Of a stretch of 34,417 nt of DNA, positions 13,960-22,190 are shown one piece after another. Each line of letters begins with the position of its first letter. Positions within the stretch are counted from its first letter, which is position 1. The notes beneath the pieces were generated by a model. The model was given only the letters and a program-made list of their open reading frames with translations, was not told where the DNA came from and did not search any database. The translations under genes and the position numbers were made by a program. Source of the stretch: a virus. Location: IMG/VR virus record IMGVR_UViG_3300046694_000635, positions 1 through 34,417 of that record; one strand, 5' to 3'.

Positions 13960-15440
13960 TGGCCCGCCATTTTCCGACGCTGACCCGTAACGGATTTGTG
14001 CTGCCGTCAAACATTAAAGCCAGTTACGAAGGCGCTGGTGAGGGCCGCCGATCCACTGGCTGGGACGCTCCCGACAATGGGATCAACAGCATCAACACCC
14101 CGGCACTGCGCAACCTGCGGTCGCGTTCTCGGGCAGCGGTTCGCAATGATCCGTATGCCTTCAACGTCATCGACAAGCGCGTCAGCAATCTGATCGGCAC
14201 CGGCATCACCCCTCGGCCGACGACTGACGATGATGCCTTGCGCAAGCTGCTGCAGGAGCTGTGGGGCGATTGGGTCGATGAGTCGGATGCGGATGACCGT
14301 ACCGACTTCTACGGCCAGCAGGCGCTGGTGGCGCGCACGGTGGAAACCTCGGGTGAGTGCTTCGTTCGGTTGCGTCCTCGCAGTCTGGATGAAGGTTTAG
14401 CGGTTCCGCTCCAGCTGCAGATCCTGGCGCCGGAATTCGTCCCACACGACAAATTCGAATCCACAAAAAACGGCAACGTGATCCGCGCCGGTATCGAGTT
14501 CACTCCTGGCGGCAAGCGTGTGGCGTACTGGATGTATTTGTCGCATCCGCGTGATGCGGCCTCGCTGAACGCTGGCTACAACCAACTGGTGCGTGTTCCA
14601 GCCTCCCAGGTGCTGCACATCTTCGAACCGGTCGAGCCGGGCCAGTTGCGCGGTGTGCCGCGATTGTCGCCGGTGCTCAAGCGCCTGCGCAGTCTCGACA
14701 ACTACGACGACGCTGTGTTGTTCCGGCAGGAAGTGGCCAACCTGTTCGCTGGTTTCATCAAGCGGCCAGCGCCGGATTCGGGGCAGACGCCCCGCGATCC
14801 AGTCACCGGCGCGTTGCTGGATCTGGATCGCGACGGCTTCACCCCGATGGTCGCGCTCGAACCCGGCACGATGCAGGAGCTGGGGGCAGGAGAGGAGGTT
14901 GAGTTCTCCAAACCACCGGACGCGGGCAACAACTACCCGGACTTCATGCGGCAGCAATTGATGGCTGCAGCGGCGGGTAGCGGTACGCCTTACGAGATCC
15001 TCACCGGCGACATGCGCGGGATCAACGACCGAGCGCTGCGGGTGGTGCTCAACGAGTTCCGACGCCGCCTGGAACAGCTGCAGTTCAGCGTTTACGTCCA
15101 TCAACTCTGCCGTCCGGTACGTGCCGCGTGGATGGACATGGCCGTTCTGTCGGGTGTCCTGGTGCTTGACGATTACGCGCAGAAGCGTCGCCAGTACCTG
15201 CGTACCCGCTGGGTTCCACAAGGCTGGGCCTACATCCAGCCGGTTCAGGACGTGCAGGCACGGCGGATGGAAGTGCAAGCCGGCTTTTCCTCGCGTAGCG
15301 AGATGGTCTTGCGCACCGGCTACGACGCCGAAACGGTCGATCTGGAAAACGCTGCCGATCTGGCCCGGGCCACAAAACTGGGCCTCAACTACAACACCCT
15401 GGATGCCGTCGAAGACAACGACGACAAGGAGCAACCATGA
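13959..15440 (+). CDS. Portal protein, lambda gpB family
   Basis: A 493-residue portal protein. It has the family's typical early segment with TPALRNLRSRSRAAVRND...NVIDKRVSNLIGTGI, the middle ILAPEFVPHDKF, and the conserved PYEILTGDMRGINDRALRV near residue 345. Twelve copies form the dodecameric vertex ring through which DNA enters and leaves the head. Start overlaps the gpW stop; end overlaps the next start by ATGA. Length is normal for the family (lambda B, 533). Confidence 0.93.
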   Translation: MARHFPTLTRNGFVLPSNIKASYEGAGEGRRSTGWDAPDNGINSINTPALRNLRSRSRAAVRNDPYAFNVIDKRVSNLIGTGITPRPTTDDDALRKLLQELWGDWVDESDADDRTDFYGQQALVARTVETSGECFVRLRPRSLDEGLAVPLQLQILAPEFVPHDKFESTKNGNVIRAGIEFTPGGKRVAYWMYLSHPRDAASLNAGYNQLVRVPASQVLHIFEPVEPGQLRGVPRLSPVLKRLRSLDNYDDAVLFRQEVANLFAGFIKRPAPDSGQTPRDPVTGALLDLDRDGFTPMVALEPGTMQELGAGEEVEFSKPPDAGNNYPDFMRQQLMAAAAGSGTPYEILTGDMRGINDRALRVVLNEFRRRLEQLQFSVYVHQLCRPVRAAWMDMAVLSGVLVLDDYAQKRRQYLRTRWVPQGWAYIQPVQDVQARRMEVQAGFSSRSEMVLRTGYDAETVDLENAADLARATKLGLNYNTLDAVEDNDDKEQP

Positions 15441-16591
15441 GCAAGAAAGCGCGACCGCGCGTTTACAACCGAGCTGGGCAGCGGGTGCAAGTTCAGGACA
15501 AAACCTGGTACGCACTACAAGCCAGTGGCGAGGCGTCGGAGCGAGTGATCGAAGTATTCGTCTACGGCGAGATTGGCACATGGGGCATCACCGCTAATCA
15601 GTTTGTTCAGGATCTACGCGCCATGGACGACGGTGTGTCGCCGGTGATCGCCGCGTTCAACAGTATCGGCGGTGACCTGTTCGACGGGCTGGCCATACAC
15701 AACGCGCTTTCGCGGCTGGGCGAACGCTGCACCGGTCGGATCGACGCGTTGGCAGCGAGTGCGGCCAGCGTGGCAGTGTGCGGTGCACACCGTGTAGTCA
15801 TCGCTGCGAACGCCATGTTGATGATTCATAACCCCTACACCTACGCAGGCGGGGACGCTGAGGACTTTCGCCGGGTCGCTGATGTGCTGGATCAAACCTT
15901 GGAGGCGATCATTGCGGCCTATAAGGCCAAGGCGCCCGACATCGACGACGCGGAACTACGGCGAATGGTTAATGCAGAAACCTGGCTGACTGCCAATGAA
16001 GCATTGGCTCTCGGTCTGGCTGACGAAGTCGGCGACGGCATCAAAGTCAAAGCATGCCTCGGGCAAGGCGCGGTGCTGCAGCGATACCAGCACGCTCCGG
16101 CTGAGCTGGTGGCGCAGCTCGACGAGCCACCTGAACCGGATCCCGAACTCGAACCTGTCGATCCGCCGCTGGTGTCGCCTGTAGTCGACTCGACCAAGTT
16201 GGCATTGATGATCACTCAGCGCTGCACGGCGGCGGGCATCAGCAACCTGATCGAGCCGCTGCTCAAGTCCACCCAGCTTGAAAGCGAAGAGATCGTTTTA
16301 GCCGGTCTGGCACGCGCCAAGGCGGTCAACGACCTCTGTGTGGCCGCCCGGCTGCCGGAATTCAGCGCCGAGTATGTCGCGGCAGGTCTGGATGCGGCTG
16401 CGGTGCGGGCGCGTCTGTTCGACAAGATTGTCACCAGCGGAAAAGGCTTTGAAATCGACAACAGCCTGCCACTGGACGATGACCCGGCACCTAAGGTGCA
16501 AGCCAAGAAAATTGATCAGCCATCTATCTGGTCGGCTCGCCAAGCTGCCCAGACAGGTAAATCTCATTCCGCAACAGGAGCAAGACGATGA
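15437..16591 (+). CDS. ClpP-like head maturation protease with C-terminal scaffold-like region
   Basis: A 384-residue protein. Residues about 35-215 are a ClpP/S14-type serine protease with SIGGDLFDGLAIHN, the likely nucleophile Ser108 (ALAASAAS) and His131 (LMIHNPY). Residues about 230-384 are acidic and Pro-rich at first (EPPEPDPELEPVDPP), then helical, as in lambda C/Nu3 proteins in which a scaffold part follows the protease. It should process portal or scaffold during head assembly. It overlaps both neighbours by ATGA. Function in the prohead is inferred from family and order. Confidence 0.9.
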   Translation: MSKKARPRVYNRAGQRVQVQDKTWYALQASGEASERVIEVFVYGEIGTWGITANQFVQDLRAMDDGVSPVIAAFNSIGGDLFDGLAIHNALSRLGERCTGRIDALAASAASVAVCGAHRVVIAANAMLMIHNPYTYAGGDAEDFRRVADVLDQTLEAIIAAYKAKAPDIDDAELRRMVNAETWLTANEALALGLADEVGDGIKVKACLGQGAVLQRYQHAPAELVAQLDEPPEPDPELEPVDPPLVSPVVDSTKLALMITQRCTAAGISNLIEPLLKSTQLESEEIVLAGLARAKAVNDLCVAARLPEFSAEYVAAGLDAAAVRARLFDKIVTSGKGFEIDNSLPLDDDPAPKVQAKKIDQPSIWSARQAAQTGKSHSATGARR

Positions 16592-16932
16592 CGATCCAAC
16601 GAGAGCCGATGCATGCAGGCGAATTTCTCCTGTCCGAAGCGGCTGGCACCATTTCCCGCGAGGCAATTAATGTCGCTGCCGGCCCTGCGTTAGAGCCGGG
16701 GCAGATCCTCGGTTTAATCAGCCTGACCGGCGAATTCGCCCCCTACAACCCAACCGCTGAGGACGGCAGTGAAAACGCTATCGCCATTCTTTACGGTCCA
16801 CTGGGTGAGTCGGACGTGGTTCGACGCGGTCGGGCCGTGGTGCGGCTGGCCGAAGTCAGCGAAGCGCACCTGACCGGCCTGGATCCGGCAGCCGAGAAAG
16901 CGCTGGCCACCCACTTCCTGATCGTCCGCTGA
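16588..16932 (+). CDS. Head decoration protein, lambda gpD family
   Basis: A 114-residue protein with the gpD-family signature near its start (HAGEFLLSEAAGTISREAI) and a later AIAILYGPLGESDVVRRGRAVVR. Trimers bind the expanded capsid at the threefold positions and stabilise it. Length is close to lambda gpD (110). It overlaps the protease gene and is followed, after 24 bases, by a terminator-like hairpin in front of the capsid gene. Confidence 0.9.
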   Translation: MTIQREPMHAGEFLLSEAAGTISREAINVAAGPALEPGQILGLISLTGEFAPYNPTAEDGSENAIAILYGPLGESDVVRRGRAVVRLAEVSEAHLTGLDPAAEKALATHFLIVR

Positions 16933-16956
16933 AGGCGATCGCCACCAATTATCCAG

Positions 16957-16977
16957 CCCGCCCTGTGCGGGTTTTTT
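16957..16977 (+). terminator. Terminator-like hairpin before the capsid gene
   Basis: CCCGC (16957-16961) and GCGGG (16967-16971) with loop CCTGT and six T. It ends seven bases before the GGAGA ribosome site of the capsid gene. Partial termination or a recombination boundary are both possible. Confidence 0.55.
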
Positions 16978-16996
16978 GTTTTCTGGAGATAGCTTC

Positions 16997-17992
16997 ATGG
17001 CTGACATTGAAATCTTTAACGACGATGCTTTTTCGGTCTCTTCGCTGACCGCCGCCATCAACGAACAGGAATACCTCCCGGGCCGCATTAGCAGCCTCGG
17101 TCTGTTTCAGGAGGAGGGCATCACCACCCTGACGGTCCAGATCGAAAAGGACGGCGACACCCTGGCCCTGGTACCAGCTGGTGAGCGTGGTACATCCGGT
17201 TTGGTCGTCGGTGGCAGCAAGCGCAACCTGATCCCGTTCAACACCGTGCACCTGCCGCAACGCTTCGCTATCAAGGCCGATGAGATCCAAGGTATTCGCG
17301 CCTTCGGCACCCGTTCGGAACTGCAAGCCGTGCAGGACGTGGTCAACAAGCGTTTGGGTAAAGCTCGTCGACAGCTCGACGCTACGCACGAATTCCAGCG
17401 CATGGGTGCGCTGAACGGCCAGATCCTGGACGCGGATGGCAAAACCGTGTTGCTCGACATTTACAAAACGTTCGGTGTGACCCGCAAAAAAATGTCCATG
17501 GAACTCAACAATCCTGACACGGAGTTTCGCGTTAAGTGCGGTGAAGCGCTGGATCTGCAGGAAGAACAGCTAGGCAGCATTACTAGCAGTGGTTCGAGAG
17601 CGTTTTGCGGCAAGAATTTCTGGAATCAACTCCTGAAGAACGTAAAGGTGAAGGAGACTTTCCTCAACACCCAGCAAGCCGCAGCGTTGCGTGGTGATGC
17701 CCGTGAAAGCTTCGAATTCGGCGGCATTGTCTGGGAGCGATATCGCGGCAAGATCGCCGGTGTGTCGTTCGTCCACGACGATAAAGCACTGCTGATTCCC
17801 GAAGGCGTACCAGATCTGTACATCTCGGTGTTTGCACCGGCTGACTACATGGAAACAGTCAACACCGAAGGCGTACCGTACTACAGCAAGATCGAACCGA
17901 TGCCATTCAACAAAGGCATGGTGGGCGAGGCTCAATCGAACCCGCTGCACCTATGCACCCGACCGCTGGCGCAGATCCTGCTGGAGCTCTGA
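16997..17992 (+). CDS. Major capsid protein, lambda gpE family
   Basis: A 331-residue coat protein starting at the ATG at 16997 with GGAGA eight bases upstream; a TTG at 16976 in frame lies in the terminator T-run. It has the family segments YLPGRISSLGLFQEEGITT, PFNTVHLPQRFAIKADEIQGIRAF and, near the end, LYISVFAPADYMETVNTEGVPYY. It forms the icosahedral shell with an HK97-type fold. Close in length to lambda gpE (341). Confidence 0.94.
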   Translation: MADIEIFNDDAFSVSSLTAAINEQEYLPGRISSLGLFQEEGITTLTVQIEKDGDTLALVPAGERGTSGLVVGGSKRNLIPFNTVHLPQRFAIKADEIQGIRAFGTRSELQAVQDVVNKRLGKARRQLDATHEFQRMGALNGQILDADGKTVLLDIYKTFGVTRKKMSMELNNPDTEFRVKCGEALDLQEEQLGSITSSGSRAFCGKNFWNQLLKNVKVKETFLNTQQAAALRGDARESFEFGGIVWERYRGKIAGVSFVHDDKALLIPEGVPDLYISVFAPADYMETVNTEGVPYYSKIEPMPFNKGMVGEAQSNPLHLCTRPLAQILLEL

Positions 17993-17994
17993 TC

Positions 17995-18315
17995 ATGCGC
18001 TTTCGCGATCTGATCGCCGAGGTCGACGCGGTGGTGTTCGAAACGCTGGGCGACACCGCACGGATCGAGGGTCGCGACGAGCCAGTGTTCGGCATGTTTG
18101 CCGCGCCTTGGCTGCAACCCAAGTTCGGCAAGCTCAACACCGGGTTGCGCGAGCCGCGCTTCGAGATCCGTGTCAGCGATTCGCAAGGTCTGGAGCAGGG
18201 CATGCTGGTCAGCGTCGATTTGCCTGCCTTGGATGGTGGTGGTGACTACGACCTGATCCAGCTCGAGCCGAGCGGCGACGGCCTGGTCGCCCTGATTCTG
18301 AGGTTGCGGCCATGA
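17995..18315 (+). CDS. Head-tail attachment protein, lambda gpFII-like
   Basis: A 106-residue protein starting two bases after the capsid stop. It begins MRFRDLIAEVDAVVFETLGDTARIEG and contains a beta-rich PRFEIRVSDSQGLEQGMLVSVD...DYDLIQLEPSGDG. Size, position between capsid and gpZ-like genes, and beta content fit lambda gpFII-type joining proteins (117 residues). It would bridge the gpW ring and the tail. Family match is weaker than for its neighbours. It ends by overlapping the next ATG (ATGA). Confidence 0.65.
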   Translation: MRFRDLIAEVDAVVFETLGDTARIEGRDEPVFGMFAAPWLQPKFGKLNTGLREPRFEIRVSDSQGLEQGMLVSVDLPALDGGGDYDLIQLEPSGDGLVALILRLRP

Positions 18316-18977
18316 GCGTCGGCAGCTATTTCAAACCCTCGGCCGGGGGCGGGATGATCTCCATCCAGTCCTCGGCCGCAGATTTTCAGGCGTTCCAGGA
18401 CTTTGCCAAGGTGGTGCCGAAAGCGGCGGCTGCGGCGCATCGGCGCGCAATCAACAAGACGCTGGGCTGGTTGCGCACGCACATTGCCCGAGCCGTCAGC
18501 CGGTCAGAGCGTATTGCTGTTGCAGCGGTGCGTCAGCGGTTGCGCAGCTATCCGGTTTCCGGCGGTGCCGCGAGCGGCAAACTGTGGTTCGGGTTGAACG
18601 CCATCGAATCCAGCCGGATCGGCCGGGCGCGGCAGACCGGGACCGGTGTGTCGGTGGCGGGGCGGCGTTACCAAGGGGCTTTCCTCAAGAAGGTCTACGG
18701 CAACAAACCCGACATCTGGATCCGCACAGCCAGCAAGCATTTCAACGGGGACGATTACCCGGACAGCACGGTCTCTCCCGGTCGCGGGCCGAGTTCGGGC
18801 TGGGTCGCCGAACACGGCAGTCGTTTCCCGCTGGCCAAAGCCAAAGTGTCGCTGGAGCAAGCCCGGCCGCATTTCGACAGCTGGGTCAAAAAGGCAGATG
18901 AGCGTCTGCTGGAGATTCTCAAGCAGGAACTCAACTTTGAGCTGCAGAAATACCTTAAGAGGATCGGCAATGTCTGA
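18312..18977 (+). CDS. Minor tail protein Z family (tail completion)
   Basis: A 221-residue basic protein. The segment FQDFAKVVPKAAAAAHRRAINKTLGWLRT and the following IRTASKHFNGDDYPDS fit the lambda gpZ/minor tail Z family, which attaches to the tail end that joins the head. The start overlaps the preceding stop (ATGA) and the end overlaps the next gene by eight bases. Presence of gpZ in a phage with a contractile tail is part of the hybrid organisation seen here. Confidence 0.8.
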   Translation: MSVGSYFKPSAGGGMISIQSSAADFQAFQDFAKVVPKAAAAAHRRAINKTLGWLRTHIARAVSRSERIAVAAVRQRLRSYPVSGGAASGKLWFGLNAIESSRIGRARQTGTGVSVAGRRYQGAFLKKVYGNKPDIWIRTASKHFNGDDYPDSTVSPGRGPSSGWVAEHGSRFPLAKAKVSLEQARPHFDSWVKKADERLLEILKQELNFELQKYLKRIGNV

Positions 18978-19485
18978 CGAACCGTTCAGCCTGGACCAGC
19001 TTTATCGGGCGGTAGAACAGCATCTGCGTACCCACTTGCCTGGCGTTCAGGCCGTCACAGCCTGGCCAGACATTAAGGATCGCGTGTTGCTGCCAGCGGT
19101 GTTTCTGGAGGTGGCCGAGATCGAGCCGGGTACCGATATCGGCACCGGCGAAACCTCGCTGGTCTGCAAGTTCGAGGCTCGGATCATTGTTGACCCGATC
19201 AAGCCGCACCATCATCAACAGGCCGTGCAATTGGCGACCCAGTTGGCGGTGCTGCTGCGTGCGCAGACGTGGGGGTTGGCAGTTGAACCCGCCGAGTTTG
19301 TGCAATCGCTGCAGGACTGGACCCAGCCGCACCTGGATGGATACACCGTGTGGCTGGTGGAGTGGACTCAGCAAGTCTATCTCGGCCCGGAGGAATGGCT
19401 CTGGCCTGACGAGCCGCCGGGCATGTTGCTCATTGGATTCAACAACGATGCCAAAGAGGACTTTGTCCCTGCGGAGAGTGTGTGA
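18970..19485 (+). CDS. Tail-module protein, probable tail terminator/completion
   Basis: A 171-residue acidic protein with an N-terminal helix [27 protein letters not shown] and a beta-rich middle [17 protein letters not shown]. No motif is decisive. Length, an N-terminal helix plus beta sheet and the position between gpZ-like and baseplate V genes resemble tail-terminator proteins (gpU of lambda, Mu gp37-like), but this is inference. It overlaps gene Z by eight bases and ends with TGA overlapping the GTG start of V. Confidence 0.55.
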   Translation: MSDEPFSLDQLYRAVEQHLRTHLPGVQAVTAWPDIKDRVLLPAVFLEVAEIEPGTDIGTGETSLVCKFEARIIVDPIKPHHHQQAVQLATQLAVLLRAQTWGLAVEPAEFVQSLQDWTQPHLDGYTVWLVEWTQQVYLGPEEWLWPDEPPGMLLIGFNNDAKEDFVPAESV

Positions 19486-20069
19486 GTAGCTATGCGAGTG
19501 CCCAGCATGACCGCATGATCGCGGGGGCGGTCAAAGCTTGCTATGTGGTCGCGCTGGATCTGTCCGCATCGCCGCCGGTGTGTCGGGTGTCCGATGGCAG
19601 TGATTGGGTCAGCGCCTGGGTGCGCTGGCACAGCATCGCGGCGGGCAAGGCTAGGCATTGGCGGGCGCCGTCCATGGGCGAGCAGGGCAGTTTGATCAGT
19701 CCCAGCGGCGACGTGTCGCAAGGCACGTTTGTCCCGGGCCTGTACGGGAATGCCGGACCGCCGCCGGACAATCGCGATCACGTCGAGGTCTGGCGGTTCG
19801 ATGATGGCGGCTCGCTGGTCTACGACTGGCAGAACAAGTCCTACACCATCACGCTGCCGAGTGGCACGGTGACGATCAAGGTCGGCGGCACGGACGTCGT
19901 CGTAACGGATAGCGCGGTGACAGTGAAGTCGGGAACGATCGATCTTGAGGCCACTGTGAACATCAAAGGCCCGGTCAACATTGATGGCGCGTTACGCGTA
20001 ACGGGCAACATCGACGGCGCCGGCAACATCATAGCCGTCGGTGACAGCGACAACCATCACAAGCATTAA
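19482..20069 (+). CDS. V: Baseplate assembly protein V, central spike
   Basis: A 195-residue protein starting with GTG at 19482. It has an OB-like N-terminal half ([10 protein letters not shown]...[19 protein letters not shown]) and a C-terminal repetitive beta-helix rich in Gly, Thr and Val ([15 protein letters not shown]...[13 protein letters not shown]). The end DSDNHHKH supplies the His-x-His motif that in P2 gpV holds an iron ion at the spike tip. As a trimer it punctures the outer membrane when the sheath contracts. It opens the contractile-tail module; the hairpin 20086-20108 follows. Confidence 0.9.
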   Translation: MSSYASAQHDRMIAGAVKACYVVALDLSASPPVCRVSDGSDWVSAWVRWHSIAAGKARHWRAPSMGEQGSLISPSGDVSQGTFVPGLYGNAGPPPDNRDHVEVWRFDDGGSLVYDWQNKSYTITLPSGTVTIKVGGTDVVVTDSAVTVKSGTIDLEATVNIKGPVNIDGALRVTGNIDGAGNIIAVGDSDNHHKH

Positions 20070-20085
20070 CCCAAACATTCATCCA

Positions 20086-20108
20086 GCCCGCCGCGTGCGG
20101 GCTTTTTT
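20086..20108 (+). terminator. Terminator-like hairpin after V
   Basis: GCCCGC (20086-20091) and GCGGGC (20097-20102) with loop CGCGT and six T, followed five bases later by the TGGAGAA ribosome site of the next gene. Same design as the hairpin before the capsid gene. Confidence 0.6.
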
Positions 20109-20124
20109 ATACCTGGAGAAATAC

Positions 20125-20373
20125 ATGGCCAAGATCGATACGACCGTCACTGAAGCGCAAGCGTCCTCTGAACCAGTAATTGCATCCTCAATGTTCTCAT
20201 CGCCGGAGTTCTTGAAATTCCGCGACAAGCTCTACACGTCGCGACTATTGATCGTGCCCGGTACTGACCGTTCCTATCCGGTCGAGAAGGCGACGGTCGT
20301 TGTGCCGGTCTCTGACTTCGAGGCGGTCAAGTTCCTGAAAGCCAGCGAAGAATACGAGCCGTTGAAGGAGTGA
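20125..20373 (+). CDS. Small hypothetical tail-region protein
   Basis: An 82-residue protein starting at the ATG at 20125, supported by TGGAGAA eight bases upstream. It begins MAKIDTTVTEAQASSEP and has a conserved-looking C-terminal half (FRDKLYTSRLLIVPGTDRSYPV...FEAVKFLKASEEY). It lies between V and W, a place where similar phages carry a small unnamed gene. It has no membrane segment or signal peptide. Function unknown. Confidence 0.7.
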   Translation: MAKIDTTVTEAQASSEPVIASSMFSSPEFLKFRDKLYTSRLLIVPGTDRSYPVEKATVVVPVSDFEAVKFLKASEEYEPLKE

Positions 20374-20378
20374 CGTAG

Positions 20379-20705
20379 ATGATCGGAATGGATCGCCACA
20401 CCGGCCTACCCATATCCGGCATCGAGCACCTGCGCCAATCCATTGCCGACATCTTGAGCACGCCGCTGGGTAGTCGTCGGCACCGCATGGAGTACGGCAG
20501 CAAGCTGCGGCGGTTTGTCGATTTGCCCGTTAACGAGGGCTGGAAAAGCGCCGTACAGGCTGAGGTCGCCCGCGCCCTTGGACGTTGGGAACCGCGTTTG
20601 AAGCTTGACCAGGCGCGCGTCATTTCCGTCATTGGCGGGCAAATCAATCTGCTAATCGTCGGGAAGTACCTGGGCGACAGCGTCACGTTGGAGGTGGCCG
20701 CATGA
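20379..20705 (+). CDS. W: Baseplate wedge protein W (gp25 family)
   Basis: A 108-residue protein with the gp25/W signature: HLRQSIADILSTPLGSRRHRMEYGS followed by NEGWKSAVQAEVARALGRWEPRL. In T4 gp25 and P2 W form the baseplate layer that starts the sheath. It is five bases after the 82-residue gene and its stop overlaps the J start (ATGA). Confidence 0.93.
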   Translation: MIGMDRHTGLPISGIEHLRQSIADILSTPLGSRRHRMEYGSKLRRFVDLPVNEGWKSAVQAEVARALGRWEPRLKLDQARVISVIGGQINLLIVGKYLGDSVTLEVAA

Positions 20706-21583
20706 GTACCGTTGATCTGTCGTCGTTGCCGGCACCGACCGTGTTGGAGCCTCTGGACTTTGAAGAGGTTTATCAGGACGGGCTGGGCGTGTTTCGCGGA
20801 TACATGGGTGGCAACTGGACGGCCGCGCTGGAAAGCGATCCTGTGGTCAAGACGCTTGAGGTCGGGGCTTATATCAAGGTCGGCAACCGTGCCCGGGTCA
20901 ATGACGCCGGCAAGGCGCTGCTGCTGGCACACGCCATTCGTGGCGACCTCGATCACTTGGGTGCCAACGTCAATCTCAAGCGCCTGGTTATTCAGGCCGA
21001 GGATCTGCTGGCGGTGCCGCCGGTGCCCAAGGTCATGGAAGACGACGACCCGTTTCGCGAACGCATTCAGCTGGCCTATGAGGGCTTGACCACAGCCGGC
21101 CCACGTAACAGCTACATCCTGCATGCGCGTAACGCCTCGGGGTTGGTAGCAGACGCGACGGCCGAAAGCCCGAAGCCTTGCTACGTTACGGTAACGGTGC
21201 TGGGGCTGGACGGGGAAGGCGAAGCGCCGCCGGATCTGCTGGCGACGGTGGCCGCTGCGTTGAATGACGATGACGTGCGCCCGGTCGGTGATCGCGTGAC
21301 CGTGCAAAGCGCGCAGGTGATCCGCTACGAGATTGACGCCATCTTGCATATGGCCGGCGCCGGCCCGGAAGCTGATGCCAGTTTGGCCGAAGCGAAAAGC
21401 CGATTGGCCGGTTGGATCAATCCACGCAAGCGGCTGGGCGTCGAGGTCGCACGCTCCGCTGTTGACGCTCAGTTGCACGTTGCCGGCGTTGCCCGGGTTG
21501 AGTTGGTCGGGTGGCAGGACTTGGCCCCAACCAAGGCTCAGGCGGCGTTCTGTAAGCGCTACAACGTGAGGCTGGCGGGCTGA
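20702..21583 (+). CDS. J: Baseplate assembly protein J
   Basis: A 293-residue protein of the baseplate J family, with FEEVYQDGLGVFRGYMGGNW near the N-terminus, RARVNDAGKALLLAHAIRGDLDHLGAN, and the C-terminal VELVGWQDLAPTKAQAAF. Together with W and I it builds the wedge that holds tail fibres and transmits the contraction signal. Length equals that of P2 J (302) within normal variation. The start overlaps the W stop, and I follows after one base. Confidence 0.93.
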   Translation: MSTVDLSSLPAPTVLEPLDFEEVYQDGLGVFRGYMGGNWTAALESDPVVKTLEVGAYIKVGNRARVNDAGKALLLAHAIRGDLDHLGANVNLKRLVIQAEDLLAVPPVPKVMEDDDPFRERIQLAYEGLTTAGPRNSYILHARNASGLVADATAESPKPCYVTVTVLGLDGEGEAPPDLLATVAAALNDDDVRPVGDRVTVQSAQVIRYEIDAILHMAGAGPEADASLAEAKSRLAGWINPRKRLGVEVARSAVDAQLHVAGVARVELVGWQDLAPTKAQAAFCKRYNVRLAG

Positions 21584-21584
21584 T

Positions 21585-22190
21585 ATGAAAAGTCTACTGC
21601 CGCTCAATAGCACGCAACTGGAACGGGCCATGGAGGCCGCGTTTTTCGAAAAGACGATTGTCCCACTGCGCGACCTCTACAACCCCGACGCCTGTCCGGT
21701 GCATCTGCTGCCGCATCTGGCGTGGGCGTGGTCGGTGGATCGCTGGGATTACCGATGGTCTGAGGCGACAAAGCGCGCGGCCATCAAAGCCTCGTTTTAC
21801 ATCCATAAGCACAAGGGCACGATCGGCGCGATACGCCGGGTGGTCGAGCCGCTGGGTTATCTGATCGAGATTATCGAGTGGTTCAACACCGTGCCTGAGG
21901 GTGTTCCGGGAACGTTCGCGTTGAAGGTTGGCGTACTGGAAACCGGCATCACCGAGGAAATCTATCAGGAGTTGGAGCGCCTGATTGATGATGCCAAGCC
22001 CGTGACCCGACAATTAGTCGGATTGGCGATCAGCCTCGAAACAAAGGGCAATTTAGATATCGCCGTGTCCCTGTATGACGGCGACGAAATCGACGTTTAC
22101 CCGCCCGTCATGCGTGACATTGAGGTCACTGGCAGCTTTGGCGTGGTCGGCCGCGAACACACCATAGACACTCTGGATATTTATTCATGA
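21585..22190 (+). CDS. I: Tail protein I
   Basis: A 201-residue baseplate/tail protein. The segment CPVHLLPHLAWAWSVDRWDYRW followed by KRAAIKASFYIHKHKGTIGAIRRVVEPLG is the family hallmark of P2 gpI. It connects the wedge to the fibre network. It starts one base after the J stop and its stop overlaps the fibre start (ATGA). The final 30 residues vary most, as is usual. Confidence 0.93.
   Translation: MKSLLPLNSTQLERAMEAAFFEKTIVPLRDLYNPDACPVHLLPHLAWAWSVDRWDYRWSEATKRAAIKASFYIHKHKGTIGAIRRVVEPLGYLIEIIEWFNTVPEGVPGTFALKVGVLETGITEEIYQELERLIDDAKPVTRQLVGLAISLETKGNLDIAVSLYDGDEIDVYPPVMRDIEVTGSFGVVGREHTIDTLDIYS

Noticed and set aside
14397-15581. 394-codon minus-strand frame opposite the portal gene
   Set aside because: Antisense shadow of the GC-rich portal gene; no recognisable motif.
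20327-21631. 434-codon minus-strand frame opposite W and J
   Set aside because: Spans two real genes and their junction in antisense; composition typical of shadows.
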